Shown here: piece after piece, positions 36,618-45,881 of the stretch
Position numbering within the stretch: position 1 is the stretch's first letter
Layout of the letters: the number at the start of each line of letters is the position of its first letter
NCBI GenBank assembly: GCA_905215935.1
Contig: CAJMRY010000010.1
Span: forward strand, 1-46,939
Direction of reading: 5' to 3'
Length of the DNA: 46,939 bases
Source: an uncultured bacterium
GTDB lineage: Bacteria; Bacillota; Clostridia; TANB77; CAG-508
Notes under the pieces: model-generated
The model's input: the letters and a program-made list of their open reading frames with translations, nothing else
Database searches by the model: none
What the model was told of the DNA's origin: nothing
Program-made: the position numbers and the translations under genes

Positions 36618-37817
36618 ATGAAGTTAATTGATTTTAAAAAAGAAGATTATAATGTTTATAATAAAACATTAAATAAGAAAAAAGTAACTATTACAATGAT
36701 AATTATTATATTAATTATTATTTTAGTTATTATTTCAGCAATCTATATTACAAATTCAAATTTCAGAAATTTAATGGATCAGTATGTGTTTAGAAAAAGT
36801 GTTACAGAGAATAATTTAGAATATATTGATATTAATTCAGAAAGTAATACACATATATATGCATATGATAAGTATATTGTAACACTAGAAAAAAATAATC
36901 TAACACACTATAATTCTTCTGGAAAGAAGGAAAGTGAATTAAAACTCGAAATAAGTGATCCTATATTTGATTCTAATGGAAAATATTTAATGATTGCAGA
37001 GAAAAATAAACAAAAAATATATTTAGTTAACAATAATAGTATTGTATGGCAAAATGATATAGAAGGAACTATTTCAAAGATAAGTGTAAATAAAAATGGA
37101 TATACAAGTGTAATAATATCTGGAACAACATATAAATCTGTAATTGCAGTATTTGATAAAGACGGAAAAGAACTATTTAAAACATATTTATCAAGTACAA
37201 TAGCAATGGATTCAAGTATTTCAGAAGATAATAAATATTTGAGTTTTGCCGAAATCAATACCTCAGGAACTCTTATACAATCAACTATAAAAACTATTTC
37301 AATAGATAAGGCAAAAGAGACTCCTACAGATTCTATAATATATACACATGATGCAGAACAAAATGAATTAATAACAAATATAAAGTATCAAGATAAAAAT
37401 AGATTAGTATGTAGTTATAATAATGGGGTTAATGTTATTAATAATAATAAAAATGAAATATTAATGACACTTAGTGAAAAGGATAAGAAAGTTGCGTTTT
37501 CAGATATCGAATTAAGTAATTGTGCATATAGAATAATAGAAAAGTCTACTGGATTATTTAAGGCAAATTCTACTATTGAATTATATAATACATCAACAAA
37601 GAAACAAAATATATATACTTTTGATGGAGTAGCAAAAAGAATATATTCATATTCTAATATAATAGCAATTGATTTGGGATCAGAAGTACATTTCATTGGT
37701 ACAAATGGCTGGCTAATTAAAAAGTATAGCTCTACACAGGAAATAAAAGACATAGTTATAGCAGAAAATTTAGCAGGAATAATTTATAGAGATAAAATAG
37801 AATTTATAAATTTATAA
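36618..37817 (+). CDS. DUF5711-like membrane-anchored beta-propeller protein
   Basis: The 399-residue protein has a short cytoplasmic tail, one membrane helix (about 26-46) and an extracytoplasmic region of repeated beta-strand units, each with a D-K/NGK turn such as DPIFDSNGKYLMIAE and SKISVNKNGYTSVII. This matches the DUF5711 family, with unknown function. A gap of 12 bases separates it from the CvpA-family gene, so they are cotranscribed. The role may be at the envelope. Confidence 0.75.
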   Translation: MKLIDFKKEDYNVYNKTLNKKKVTITMIIIILIIILVIISAIYITNSNFRNLMDQYVFRKSVTENNLEYIDINSESNTHIYAYDKYIVTLEKNNLTHYNSSGKKESELKLEISDPIFDSNGKYLMIAEKNKQKIYLVNNNSIVWQNDIEGTISKISVNKNGYTSVIISGTTYKSVIAVFDKDGKELFKTYLSSTIAMDSSISEDNKYLSFAEINTSGTLIQSTIKTISIDKAKETPTDSIIYTHDAEQNELITNIKYQDKNRLVCSYNNGVNVINNNKNEILMTLSEKDKKVAFSDIELSNCAYRIIEKSTGLFKANSTIELYNTSTKKQNIYTFDGVAKRIYSYSNIIAIDLGSEVHFIGTNGWLIKKYSSTQEIKDIVIAENLAGIIYRDKIEFINL

Positions 37818-37829
37818 GGAGAATAAAGA

Positions 37830-38487
37830 ATGGAAATTATAATTGATTTATTAATTATAGCAATTGTGGCTTTATCAATATGGTTGGGGTATAAAAAAGG
37901 ATTAACTAAGAGCTTGTTAAAGATATTTAATTTTTTTATAGCTATAATAATATCTATTATATTATTTAATCCGATTTCAAATGTTATTATTAATAATACT
38001 GAAGTGGACGAGTGTTTGCAAGACGAGATTATATCCCAATTTAGCAATTATGAAGATATTAAAGAAGATGACGAAAAAGAAAATAATATGCCTACAATAT
38101 TCAACAATTATATAAAAGATGAAATAGATAAGGCTGTAAATGTTGCAAAAGAAGATATAATAAAGGAATCTGCAAAGCAAATTTCTATATCAATCATTAA
38201 TATAGGAGTAGTAATTATAATATTTTTAATTACTAGAATTATTTTAATATTTATAAAAGGAATTGCAGATATAATAACAAAATTGCCAGTAATAAAACAA
38301 TGTGACGAATTAGGACGGAGCAATATATGGATTATTAAGAGCGGCTATAATTTTAGTAATTATATTTACGTTAATTAGCTTAATAGCTCCACTAATTCAA
38401 GGTTCAGGAATTATAGATATAATTAATAATTCTACAATTGGAGGTTTTTTATATAATAATAATTTATTATTTAATATTATTTTCTAA
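37830..38487 (+). CDS. CvpA family membrane protein, needs one +1 shift at CGGA
   Basis: With one skipped base the product has 218 residues. The zero frame encodes 162 residues starting DLLIIAIVALSIWLGYKKGLTKSLL, then CGG at 38316-38318, and ends at 38376-38378. The shifted frame gives glycine 163 in the family motif LGGAIYGLLRAAIIL and one more membrane helix, stopping at 38487. LGG-x-x-GLLRG is the CvpA consensus, so the junction glycine is expected. CvpA proteins affect envelope stability and colicin V production; the clostridial role is unclear. A promoter for the next gene begins just after the new stop, fitting the extended gene. Confidence 0.88.
38316..38319 (+). other. CGGA +1 recoding site in the CvpA-family gene
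   Basis: Zero-frame codon 163 is CGG after GGA. Reading GGA (38317-38319) makes the LGGxxxGLLR motif. Confidence 0.85.
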
Positions 38488-38503
38488 AAAATAATTAGAA
38501 ATA

Positions 38504-38532
38504 TTGATATTTATATATTTTTTTGTTATACT
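38504..38532 (+). promoter_or_regulatory. Promoter of the LCP gene
   Basis: TTGATA (38504-38509), a 17-base spacer and an extended -10 TGTTATACT (hexamer 38527-38532). Confidence 0.65.
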
Positions 38533-38564
38533 TGCGTAGAAAGTAATTTATAGGAGTGAGAATT

Positions 38565-39923
38565 TTGCGAAAAAAGGATAGTACAAAAGAAGGAAAAATA
38601 AAAAATAAAAACTCAAAACCAAAAAGAAAGAAAAAAAGCAAAGTACTATTAATAATTTTAGTGATATTATTAATAATACTTATAATAGCTGGTTCATGGT
38701 TTGGGTATAGAGTATATAAAAATGGCGGTGGACTGCAAGGTGTACTTGCGACTATTGTTGGGCATGATGAAAATACATTGAAAAATTTACCTAAAGTATA
38801 TTGTTTAGTAACAGGGCAAAGTCAAAATTTAACAGATACAATTATGTTATGTTCATACGATCCTAAAACACAAGAAGCATCTATACTATCTATACCAAGA
38901 GATACATTTATTGGTAAGAACAAGAAAAGCGCTACAGCTTTTGATAAAATAAATGCAGTATATCAAACTAGTCCAGAAAAAACTATACAAGCAGTTAGCA
39001 AATTAACAGGTATTGATATTAAATACTATTTAAACATAGATACAAAAGCTTTGAGAGAAGTTGTAGATAGCATAGGTGGAGTGTACTTTGATGTACCAAT
39101 AGATATGGATTATGATGATTCTAGTCAAGATTTGCATATACACATGAAAAAAGGATATCAATTATTAAATGGTGACAAAGCAGAACAAGTAGTAAGATTT
39201 AGACATAATAATAATGGAACTAGTTATCCAATTGAATATGGAGATAATGATTTAGGAAGAATGAGGACACAAAGAGATTTCATGCAAGCAGTAATAAAAA
39301 AATTAGCTACTCCATCAACGTTAACTAAAATTAATGATTTTATTAAAATAGCAAATAAAAATGTAACAACAAATTTGGATTTATCTTTAGCAAAGGATTA
39401 TGCTCCTTATGCAGTTGAGTTTAAATCTGATAATTTAAAAACTGCCACATTACCCGGAACTCCAGAATTATGTAATGGTGTTTGGATATATACACATGAT
39501 GCAAGTGAGACAAAGAAAGTTGTACAAGAATTATTTGGAAGTCAAGATTCAGAAAAGAAAAACAATAATACAAATGATACTAAAAATACAAATAATAAAA
39601 ATAATACAACAACAAAAACTACTAAAAAAATAACAGATGAAGAGAAAAAAGAAAATTCTAAAATAAAAATAGAGATATTAAATGGTACATCTGACAATTC
39701 TAAGCTTTCAAAGTTAAAAGATAAATTAAAAGAGAGTGGATATAACGTAACAAAGACTGGAATCACAACTAATACTTCAAAAACGACTATTATAAATAGA
39801 ACAGGAAAAACTAACAATGCTATAAGTAATATAAAAAATATTCTTGGAGATATTGGAGTATCTTCAACTGGAAGTAATAATTCAAATGTTGATATAACAA
39901 TTATAATAGGAAAAGATTATTAA
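38565..39923 (+). CDS. LytR-CpsA-Psr (LCP) family protein with LytR_C domain
   Basis: The product has 452 residues from TTG 38565, eight bases after GGAG; a GTG nine bases upstream overlaps that site. A Lys-rich cytoplasmic tail precedes one membrane helix (about 28-48). The LCP domain follows with LSIPRDTFI, INAVYQT and QVVRFRHNNNG; LCP enzymes transfer glycopolymers such as teichoic acids to peptidoglycan. An Asn/Thr/Lys-rich linker (about 328-362) leads to a C-terminal LytR_C domain (IKIEILNGTSDNSKLSKLKD). It is monocistronic with a strong terminator. Confidence 0.93.
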   Translation: MRKKDSTKEGKIKNKNSKPKRKKKSKVLLIILVILLIILIIAGSWFGYRVYKNGGGLQGVLATIVGHDENTLKNLPKVYCLVTGQSQNLTDTIMLCSYDPKTQEASILSIPRDTFIGKNKKSATAFDKINAVYQTSPEKTIQAVSKLTGIDIKYYLNIDTKALREVVDSIGGVYFDVPIDMDYDDSSQDLHIHMKKGYQLLNGDKAEQVVRFRHNNNGTSYPIEYGDNDLGRMRTQRDFMQAVIKKLATPSTLTKINDFIKIANKNVTTNLDLSLAKDYAPYAVEFKSDNLKTATLPGTPELCNGVWIYTHDASETKKVVQELFGSQDSEKKNNNTNDTKNTNNKNNTTTKTTKKITDEEKKENSKIKIEILNGTSDNSKLSKLKDKLKESGYNVTKTGITTNTSKTTIINRTGKTNNAISNIKNILGDIGVSSTGSNNSNVDITIIIGKDY

Positions 39924-39929
39924 AAAAAG

Positions 39930-39960
39930 GGGCGCATAAATTTACTATGTGCCCTCTTTT
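39930..39960. terminator. Bidirectional terminator between the LCP and DacF-like genes
   Basis: GGGCGCATA/TATGTGCCC (39930-39938 and 39946-39954, one G-T pair), A-run before and T-run after, between convergent genes. Confidence 0.85.
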
Positions 39961-39982
39961 TATTTAAAAAGTCGTTTTTAAA

Positions 39983-41245
39983 CTATTTATAAAATTTCAT
40001 AAATACATCTTTATCTTTTTTATGTTTTTTAATTTTAAGTATTGTAATAAATAATAATAATATTAAAATAAATAATAACAAACTAAACACTTGTGGTAAT
40101 GTCTCAGAATCTAATATATTGTTTCCAGATATTAAATTTGATGTATAAGTTGTATCATCTATAGTATAAGATATTTTTCCAACAATTGTACCTTTTAATA
40201 TAGGCGCATGTAAATTTTCATTAATTATTATTTGTGGTGCAATTGTTGAAGTATCTGTACATGTAGTAACTTTTATTTCTTTTTCTGTAATTATATCTAA
40301 TGTTTTTTTTGTATTATCAGATAATTCTAGTTCAATTTGTTTTATTATAGTTTCTGGATTAGATACAATTTTTTCACTATAATTTTTTAAAGCATAATTA
40401 AATAATGTAATACAATCATGAGCCCTATCATTTTCAACTTTAGTCATTTTTTCTGCTCCCAAAACAGTTACAATAAATTCATAATTTTCATTTTTGCAAC
40501 TTGCAACAATACAGTTTTTGGCTGCATTAGTGAAACCTGTTTTTATGCCAGTAGTATATGGGTAGTGAAAATTATCTGATGTTAATAATTCGTTTGTATT
40601 ATTAAATTTTCTGTCATCTTTATCATACATATTAGTAATAGGTAAAGAACAAGAGGTTTTACTAACAATATTTCTAAATGTTTCATTTTTCATTGCATAT
40701 TTACCAATTAAAGCCATATCATAAGCTGTTGAATAATGATTATTATTATGAACACCATTAGGATTTACGAAATTAGTATTAGTACAACCAATTTCTTTTG
40801 CCTTTGAATTCATAAGTTTTGAAAATTTATCTACTGTTCCAGATACGTGTTCTGCTAAAGCAATAGCAGCATCATTTGCAGAAGGAATTAATAAAACATT
40901 TAGTAAGTCTTCTATTGATAATATTTCACCAGATTTTAGATTTGCTCTTGTATATGTTTCTGGAACTGAATTTAAAGATACAGCATTATCACTTACAGTA
41001 ACCATTTCATTTAAATCACAATTTTCTAGAACAAGTATAGCAGTCATAATCTTTGTTGTACTTGCAGGATACATTTTCGTATATGCATTTTTTTCATATA
41101 ATATTTTTCCAGAATTAGATTCTATCAAAACACATGATGGTGAATATATATCTAAACTGTTATTAGCAAAGGAGGTGCTAAAAAAAATAGATAACAATAA
41201 TATTATAAAAAATGGAATGAATAAGTATTTAATTTTTAATTTCAT
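39983..41245 (-). CDS. D-alanyl-D-alanine carboxypeptidase (DacF/PBP5-like)
   Basis: The 420-residue serine-type DD-carboxypeptidase trims the terminal D-Ala of peptidoglycan stem peptides. It has a signal peptide (about 1-27), catalytic SxxK as STTK (62-65), SAN (122-124) and KTG (235-237), a C-terminal beta domain and a final membrane helix (about 385-405) as anchor. GAGGAGT precedes the ATG. It could be the vegetative enzyme or the sporulation-type DacF; the sequence alone does not decide. Confidence 0.92.
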   Translation of the reverse strand: MKLKIKYLFIPFFIILLLSIFFSTSFANNSLDIYSPSCVLIESNSGKILYEKNAYTKMYPASTTKIMTAILVLENCDLNEMVTVSDNAVSLNSVPETYTRANLKSGEILSIEDLLNVLLIPSANDAAIALAEHVSGTVDKFSKLMNSKAKEIGCTNTNFVNPNGVHNNNHYSTAYDMALIGKYAMKNETFRNIVSKTSCSLPITNMYDKDDRKFNNTNELLTSDNFHYPYTTGIKTGFTNAAKNCIVASCKNENYEFIVTVLGAEKMTKVENDRAHDCITLFNYALKNYSEKIVSNPETIIKQIELELSDNTKKTLDIITEKEIKVTTCTDTSTIAPQIIINENLHAPILKGTIVGKISYTIDDTTYTSNLISGNNILDSETLPQVFSLLLFILILLLFITILKIKKHKKDKDVFMKFYK

Positions 41246-41360
41246 ATTTGACTCCTCATAAGTTTTAATAATACTATATATTAATTAGTATATAATTTCA
41301 AGACATATATATATTTTAATATTTTATTAAGAATTATTGCATTTTAACAGGAGGTAGTAT

Positions 41361-42008
41361 TTGGAATTAAATAATAAACAAAAAGTATTATTTGCTATTT
41401 TAATTATTATATTATTAGTAGTAGGAATATATGTATATAATATTAGATTTAATCAAACAGTAGAAGATAATATTAATAGTATTAATTTTGTAAATAGTAT
41501 TTTAGATACTAATGAAAACACTAATGAAAAAGAAAATTTAATAATAGTTCATATAACAGGAGCTGTAAAAAAATCTGGAATAGTAAAATTAAATCAAGGA
41601 GCAAGAATATATGATGCGATTGAAATGGCAGAGGGAAGTTTAGAAAATGCAGATTTATCAAAAGTTAATTTAGCATATATATTAGAAGATGCACAAAAGA
41701 TATACATTCCTTATGTGGGTGAGGAAAACGAAAATAGTATAGAGCAGGAGTATATAACATCTAGTTTTGGAAATAATAGTATTATAATACAAAATAATAA
41801 TAAAGGAGAGAGGGAAAAAGTGAATATAAATACTGCTAATCAAACAGAATTAGAAACATTACCTGGAATAGGAACTGCTACAGCTGAGAAAATAATCGAT
41901 TATAGAAATAAAAACGGTAAATTTGATAATATTGAAGATATTCAAAATGTAAAGGGAATCGGACAGTCAAAATACGAAAACATTAAAGAAAGTATATGTG
42001 TAAAATAA
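41361..42008 (+). CDS. ComEA-like DNA-binding protein
   Basis: The 215-residue protein has an N-terminal membrane helix (about 9-26), a SLBB-type domain (about 55-125, with VHITGAVKKSGIVKL) and a C-terminal double helix-hairpin-helix (about 150-215, INTANQTELETLPGIGTATAEKIIDYR). ComEA binds incoming DNA at the cell surface during natural transformation. It starts at TTG after AGGAGG. No comEC lies next to it in this window, so a competence role is an inference. Confidence 0.9.
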   Translation: MELNNKQKVLFAILIIILLVVGIYVYNIRFNQTVEDNINSINFVNSILDTNENTNEKENLIIVHITGAVKKSGIVKLNQGARIYDAIEMAEGSLENADLSKVNLAYILEDAQKIYIPYVGEENENSIEQEYITSSFGNNSIIIQNNNKGEREKVNINTANQTELETLPGIGTATAEKIIDYRNKNGKFDNIEDIQNVKGIGQSKYENIKESICVK

Positions 42009-42026
42009 TTGTGATTTATTAAAAAT

Positions 42027-42095
42027 AAAATAACACATATTAACAAGTCCATATGTATTTATATATAATACATATGGATTTGTTTGTGTTATTTT
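42027..42095. terminator. Long nested hairpin after comEA
   Basis: An outer stem AAAATAACACA/TGTGTTATTTT (42027-42037 and 42085-42095) encloses a second 18-bp stem (42042-42059 with its partner ending near 42084, one G-T pair). T-rich tail. The remaining 42096-42360 stretch contains only the sigma-gene leader. Confidence 0.75.
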
Positions 42096-42360
42096 AATAT
42101 TATTCTAATAAATAACAAATTATATATTTTTTTAGTTATTTTCAATAAGATTTTAATTAAAAGTTTTAATTAACTATTTAGCTTAGATTATAACATAAAT
42201 AGGTTATAAAATTTTTATATAAAAAATAAATATTCTATAAAATATTTAAAGGCAAGTATCATGAAACTATATATTGAGTTTATTATTATTTGTTATTATA
42301 ATAAAAATTGTAACATTATGGTATAAAAAGATACTAATTAAGTGAAGGGAGGAAATCGTT

Positions 42361-42855
42361 ATGCAGGATATAGAAGAAATATATAAAAAATATGGTGAAA
42401 TTGTGTATAAGTATGTATTCTGTTTAACTGCAGAAGAAGATTCAACCAATGAAATTGTTCAAGAAACTTTTTTAGTAGCTGTTAAAGATATAAATAAGTT
42501 TAGAGGAGAGTGCAAAATATCTACTTGGTTATGCCAAATTAGTAAATATATTTGGTATAAAAAAATAAATAAAGAAAAGCTAAAAAAAGAAATTTCGCTA
42601 GATATGTTACAAGATTCAATACTTTTATCAGAGTCAATAGAAGAAAACTTTTGTAATAAAGAGGACCAGCTAGAATTATTTAAAAAATTACAAAAGCTTG
42701 ATGAACAAACAAGAAATGTAATGTATTTAAGAATTCTTGGCAACTTTGAATATAACGAAATAGCCGAAATTATGAACAAAACATCAAATTGGGCAAGAGT
42801 TGTTTTTTTTCGAGGTAAGCAAAAATTAAAGGAGGATATTAAAGATGAAAGATGA
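42361..42855 (+). CDS. ECF-type RNA polymerase sigma factor
   Basis: The 164-residue protein has sigma region 2 (about 5-72, with EIVQETFLVAVKDINKFRGECKI-type features) and region 4 (about 103-160, LDEQTRNVMYLRILGNFEYNEIAEIM). It begins after GGGAGG. The stop lies 11 bases inside the start of the anti-sigma gene, a layout that couples their translation. Promoter autoregulation is usual for the class, but I could not identify a firm cognate promoter upstream. Confidence 0.93.
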   Translation: MQDIEEIYKKYGEIVYKYVFCLTAEEDSTNEIVQETFLVAVKDINKFRGECKISTWLCQISKYIWYKKINKEKLKKEISLDMLQDSILLSESIEENFCNKEDQLELFKKLQKLDEQTRNVMYLRILGNFEYNEIAEIMNKTSNWARVVFFRGKQKLKEDIKDER

Positions 42856-43486
42856 ATGTGATATAGTAAAAGATTTATTGTTTAGTTATAATGATGGTGT
42901 TCTAAGTACAACATCTAAAGAATTTGTGGATGAACATTTAAAAAAATGTAAGAATTGTAGAAATGCTTTAGAAGAAATAAAACAAGAGAATAATAATAAA
43001 AAAGAATTTAAAGAAATAGATTTTTTTAAAAAGGTAAAAAAGAAAATAAATACTAAAAATATTTTAATTATTATTAGTTTAATTGTTCTATTAATAATAA
43101 TTTCATTTAATGTACTTATATATAAAAATTATAATGATATTGCATCTACAATGGAGATATATTTAAATGATGATATAACAGATGAAGAATTAGATAATAT
43201 TAAAAATAGAGTAATAGAATTAAGCGATAATATAGAACTTGAATATATTTCTAAGGAAAAAGCACTAGAAATAATGAAGAATAATTTTGCAGAGAATCAA
43301 ACTTTATTGGAAAGATATGAAGGAGATAAGAATCCTTTTCCGGCATCTGTTGAAATAAAAACAGACACTAAAATTCGAAATATAGTAGAAGGAATAAAGG
43401 ACATGCCAGGGATAAAACAAATAAATACTCATTTAAACTATAATCCATATTCATTATTTGTATTAAATTTTTTAGGAAAGATGTAA
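42845..43486 (+). CDS. Anti-sigma factor: zinc finger, one TM helix and FtsX-like extracellular domain
   Basis: The 213-residue product starts with a ZAS zinc finger (C5, H31, C35, C38: HLKKCKNC), which in this class binds the partner sigma. One membrane helix (about 72-93) follows. The outside part (about 103-193) reads MEIYLNDDITDEELDNI, EYISKEKALEIM, LLERYEGDKNPFPASVEI and VEGIKDMPGIKQI, which matches the extracellular domain of FtsX, the division protein that controls peptidoglycan hydrolases. The rest of FtsX is missing. The likely role is to hold the sigma factor until an envelope signal is sensed. Assignment of the outer domain is by pattern only. Confidence 0.85.
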   Translation: MKDECDIVKDLLFSYNDGVLSTTSKEFVDEHLKKCKNCRNALEEIKQENNNKKEFKEIDFFKKVKKKINTKNILIIISLIVLLIIISFNVLIYKNYNDIASTMEIYLNDDITDEELDNIKNRVIELSDNIELEYISKEKALEIMKNNFAENQTLLERYEGDKNPFPASVEIKTDTKIRNIVEGIKDMPGIKQINTHLNYNPYSLFVLNFLGKM

Positions 43487-43615
43487 TTATTATTAGTAGT
43501 ATAAATAATTATTAAGAATTATTTAAATTTATTAAAGAATATTTATAATTAGAATTTAAACTGTTTAATGTAATTAGACAAAAAATTTATAATATTTTAA
43601 TACACATTGTAAAGT

Positions 43616-43666
43616 AGAAAAAGCAGGAAATTATTAGACTAAGACTAAAAGTAATCTGCTTTTTCT
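43616..43666 (+). terminator. Terminator after the sigma/anti-sigma operon
   Basis: An 11-bp perfect stem AGAAAAAGCAG/CTGCTTTTTCT (43616-43626 and 43656-43666), 130 bases past the anti-sigma stop. The rest of 43487-43847 is AT-rich with nothing recognised. Confidence 0.65.
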
Positions 43667-43847
43667 AAAATAGTTAAAATAAAAATAGAATATTTTAGTA
43701 AATTATGCATATAATATAAAATATGATATGTTAATATAACTATGATGTGATTATATCTTATAAATAGTTATTTTGAGAATTCGATTTATTTAAGACAAAT
43801 TAGTAACTCTGCATTTTAAAATTTTGTAATTAAATTCTCAAAATCTA

Positions 43848-43877
43848 TTGACAAAGTTAATATAGAGGAGGTATAAT
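43848..43877 (+). promoter_or_regulatory. Promoter of the initiator tRNA
   Basis: TTGACA (43848-43853), an 18-base spacer and TATAAT (43872-43877): consensus at both hexamers, 16 bases before the tRNA. Confidence 0.8.
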
Positions 43878-43893
43878 CAAAAAGCAAACACAT

Positions 43894-43969
<76 letters not shown>

Positions 43970-43976
43970 TTTAAAG

Positions 43977-44009
43977 CATTTAGGAATAGTTACCTAAATG
44001 TTTTTTTTT
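43977..44009 (+). terminator. Terminator of the initiator tRNA
   Basis: CATTTAGG/CCTAAATG (43977-43984 and 43993-44000) followed by a run of Ts. Confidence 0.85.
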
Positions 44010-44020
44010 AGTTCAATTAA

Positions 44021-44055
44021 TAAAAAAATACAAAAAAATACAAAAAAATATAAAA
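44021..44055. repeat. Short A-rich tandem repeat
   Basis: About three 10-base units of the type TAAAAAAATAC lie in tandem between the tRNA terminator and the GNAT gene. This is probably simple-sequence drift. Confidence 0.5.
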
Positions 44056-44127
44056 ATCTACTTTATTTTTATAAATAATATATGTATAATATAAAAAGAC
44101 AAAAGAAGAAGGGAAGAAATAAAAAAA

Positions 44128-44529
44128 ATGAATATACAATATATCAATAAAGAACCAAGTAAAATGGAAATATATGAAATAATGGATTCAATTCAAGCAG
44201 AAATGGACGAAGACATTGCAATGAATATATTTGAACCAAATGATGAAATGGTTACAACTGTTTGTGCATATCACTTTGATAAAATAGTTGGAATGGGAAG
44301 AGTAATTAAAGAAAATAATACACTATATATACAAGATATAATAATAAAGCCAGAATACAAAGGAGAAGAAATAGAAAACAATATAATTGTAAACTTATTT
44401 AAACAGATTAATGAACTTAGAAGATTTAACTCAAGTATACAAAGATGCTTACAAATTGAAGAATCAGAAGAAAATTTTTTTAATAGATTTAGTTTTTTGA
44501 CAAAAGAGAAACAAGAGTTAGGAGCATAA
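44128..44529 (+). CDS. Degenerate GNAT-family acetyltransferase
   Basis: The 133-residue protein follows the GNAT strand order: VCAYHFDKIVGMGRVI, LYIQDIIIKPEYKG and a C-terminal helix. The acetyl-CoA pyrophosphate loop, usually Q/R-x-x-G-x-G/A, reads YKGEEIEN and lacks the second glycine, so cofactor binding may be weak or lost. GAAGGG precedes the ATG. No partner gene is suggested by the neighbours. Confidence 0.65.
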   Translation: MNIQYINKEPSKMEIYEIMDSIQAEMDEDIAMNIFEPNDEMVTTVCAYHFDKIVGMGRVIKENNTLYIQDIIIKPEYKGEEIENNIIVNLFKQINELRRFNSSIQRCLQIEESEENFFNRFSFLTKEKQELGA

Positions 44530-44535
44530 TAGATG

Positions 44536-44582
44536 AATTCACACGGTTTTGGATGTTTTTGATGCCATGTGAATTTTTTTTA
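44536..44582 (+). terminator. Terminator after the GNAT gene
   Basis: AATTCACACGG pairs with CCATGTGAATT (44536-44546 and 44565-44575, one mismatch), then a run of Ts. Confidence 0.75.
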
Positions 44583-44648
44583 TAATAAAATATAATTTTA
44601 ATTGTTTATTATGAAATAAAAAATATAATATATAAAGGGAGAAATTAG

Positions 44649-45749
44649 ATGGAAAATGGAATTCTTACAGATGCAATTAAACTTATTACAAAAGACTGTA
44701 AAGATGATGTAAATAAAGCTAAGAGTTATAATGAATACCTAAATATTATGACAGAAAAAGATTTAGATAATGTTATAACTTTGTATTCAAGTATGCAATA
44801 TGATGAAAAAGAGCTTGATTTAATATATGCAGTATTAAAAGATGATAGCAAAGATAGAAAAATTAACTTTCTTCTTAATAATTTAAATAAGATAATAGAT
44901 TTAGAATTGCAAGTATTTATAGGCGATTTAATAAAAGACACAATAAAGATAATTGAGAATAATGGTTATATAGAATGCTTTATTGAAAATTTAGAAATTT
45001 TTATAAATCATATTATTATATTGAGAAAATTAGGTTTCATTTTTGTTAATATACAAAATGGAATAGTAAAGATACATATGCCAAATGGTATTATAGAAAT
45101 AGTAAAAGATAAAATTGCTTCTATGGAAAATAATAATATTAATACAGAAATGGAAAATATAAATCAATTTATTATAGGATTCTTAAATGCTTATGGTATG
45201 ATATCGATAACTGAAGCATATATTTTAATTACTAAATTATATAAAGCTATATCACCAGAAATATTTAATAGGTATATTTTTTTCACAGCTAATATTCTAC
45301 ATACACAATTTAAGGCAGATGACATTTATTTATATAATATTAATCTGTTAGATGAAGAAATACCAGAGCTAGAAGATATACATTCTAAATTAGAATATAA
45401 TTTTTATTCATTAGATGAAATAAGACAGCTTGCACAAAATGAATATTATACTAAATATATGCAATATAATGTTTTGAAAGAGTTTGTAGAAACACATTTA
45501 GATATTTCAATGGATATAGTTAAATTGCAAATGGTTGATTGGTATATTGTCTTAGCACAAATGGATATAGAAGATGCAGAAAATTATATAGATATAAAGA
45601 TTAATGAATTTGACATAAAAGAGAAATACAAATCGCAACTTAAAGAATACATAAGGGAGGTTTATGAAATTTGTCCAAAATGGAAATTAAAAGGTGCAAT
45701 AAAATATAAAAAAAATAATGATATAAAAATACTTAAGTTTCCAAAGTAA
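44649..45749 (+). CDS. Large helical hypothetical protein
   Basis: The 366-residue protein is almost wholly alpha-helical, acidic and soluble, with no signal peptide or membrane segment. It begins MENGILTDAIKLITKD and ends with EICPKWKLKGAIKYK, a tail reminiscent of proteins that carry SEC-C zinc motifs, but the cysteine motif itself is absent. No family is firmly recognised. ATG after AAAGGGAG; a strong terminator follows. Confidence 0.7.
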   Translation: MENGILTDAIKLITKDCKDDVNKAKSYNEYLNIMTEKDLDNVITLYSSMQYDEKELDLIYAVLKDDSKDRKINFLLNNLNKIIDLELQVFIGDLIKDTIKIIENNGYIECFIENLEIFINHIIILRKLGFIFVNIQNGIVKIHMPNGIIEIVKDKIASMENNNINTEMENINQFIIGFLNAYGMISITEAYILITKLYKAISPEIFNRYIFFTANILHTQFKADDIYLYNINLLDEEIPELEDIHSKLEYNFYSLDEIRQLAQNEYYTKYMQYNVLKEFVETHLDISMDIVKLQMVDWYIVLAQMDIEDAENYIDIKINEFDIKEKYKSQLKEYIREVYEICPKWKLKGAIKYKKNNDIKILKFPK

Positions 45750-45772
45750 TTAAATATAATTTATAAATTGTA

Positions 45773-45808
45773 AGAAAAACTATATATATGAATATAGTTT
45801 TTCTTTTT
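45773..45808. terminator. Terminator after the helical protein gene
   Basis: A 13-bp perfect stem (45773-45785 with 45792-45804), six-base loop, then TTTT. Confidence 0.85.
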
Positions 45809-45810
45809 AC

Positions 45811-45839
45811 TTGTAAAAAAGTAGCAATTATGGTATAAT
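45811..45839 (+). promoter_or_regulatory. Promoter of the surface protein gene
   Basis: TTGTAA (45811-45816), a 17-base spacer and an extended -10 TGGTATAAT (hexamer 45834-45839), 43 bases before the start. Confidence 0.7.
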
Positions 45840-45881
45840 AATTATGTAATTGTAATTTAATATAAAGGAGATGATTATAAT

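Noticed and set aside
44021..44055. A-rich tandem units as a functional repeat
   Set aside because: Only about three units of near-homopolymer; simple drift explains it.
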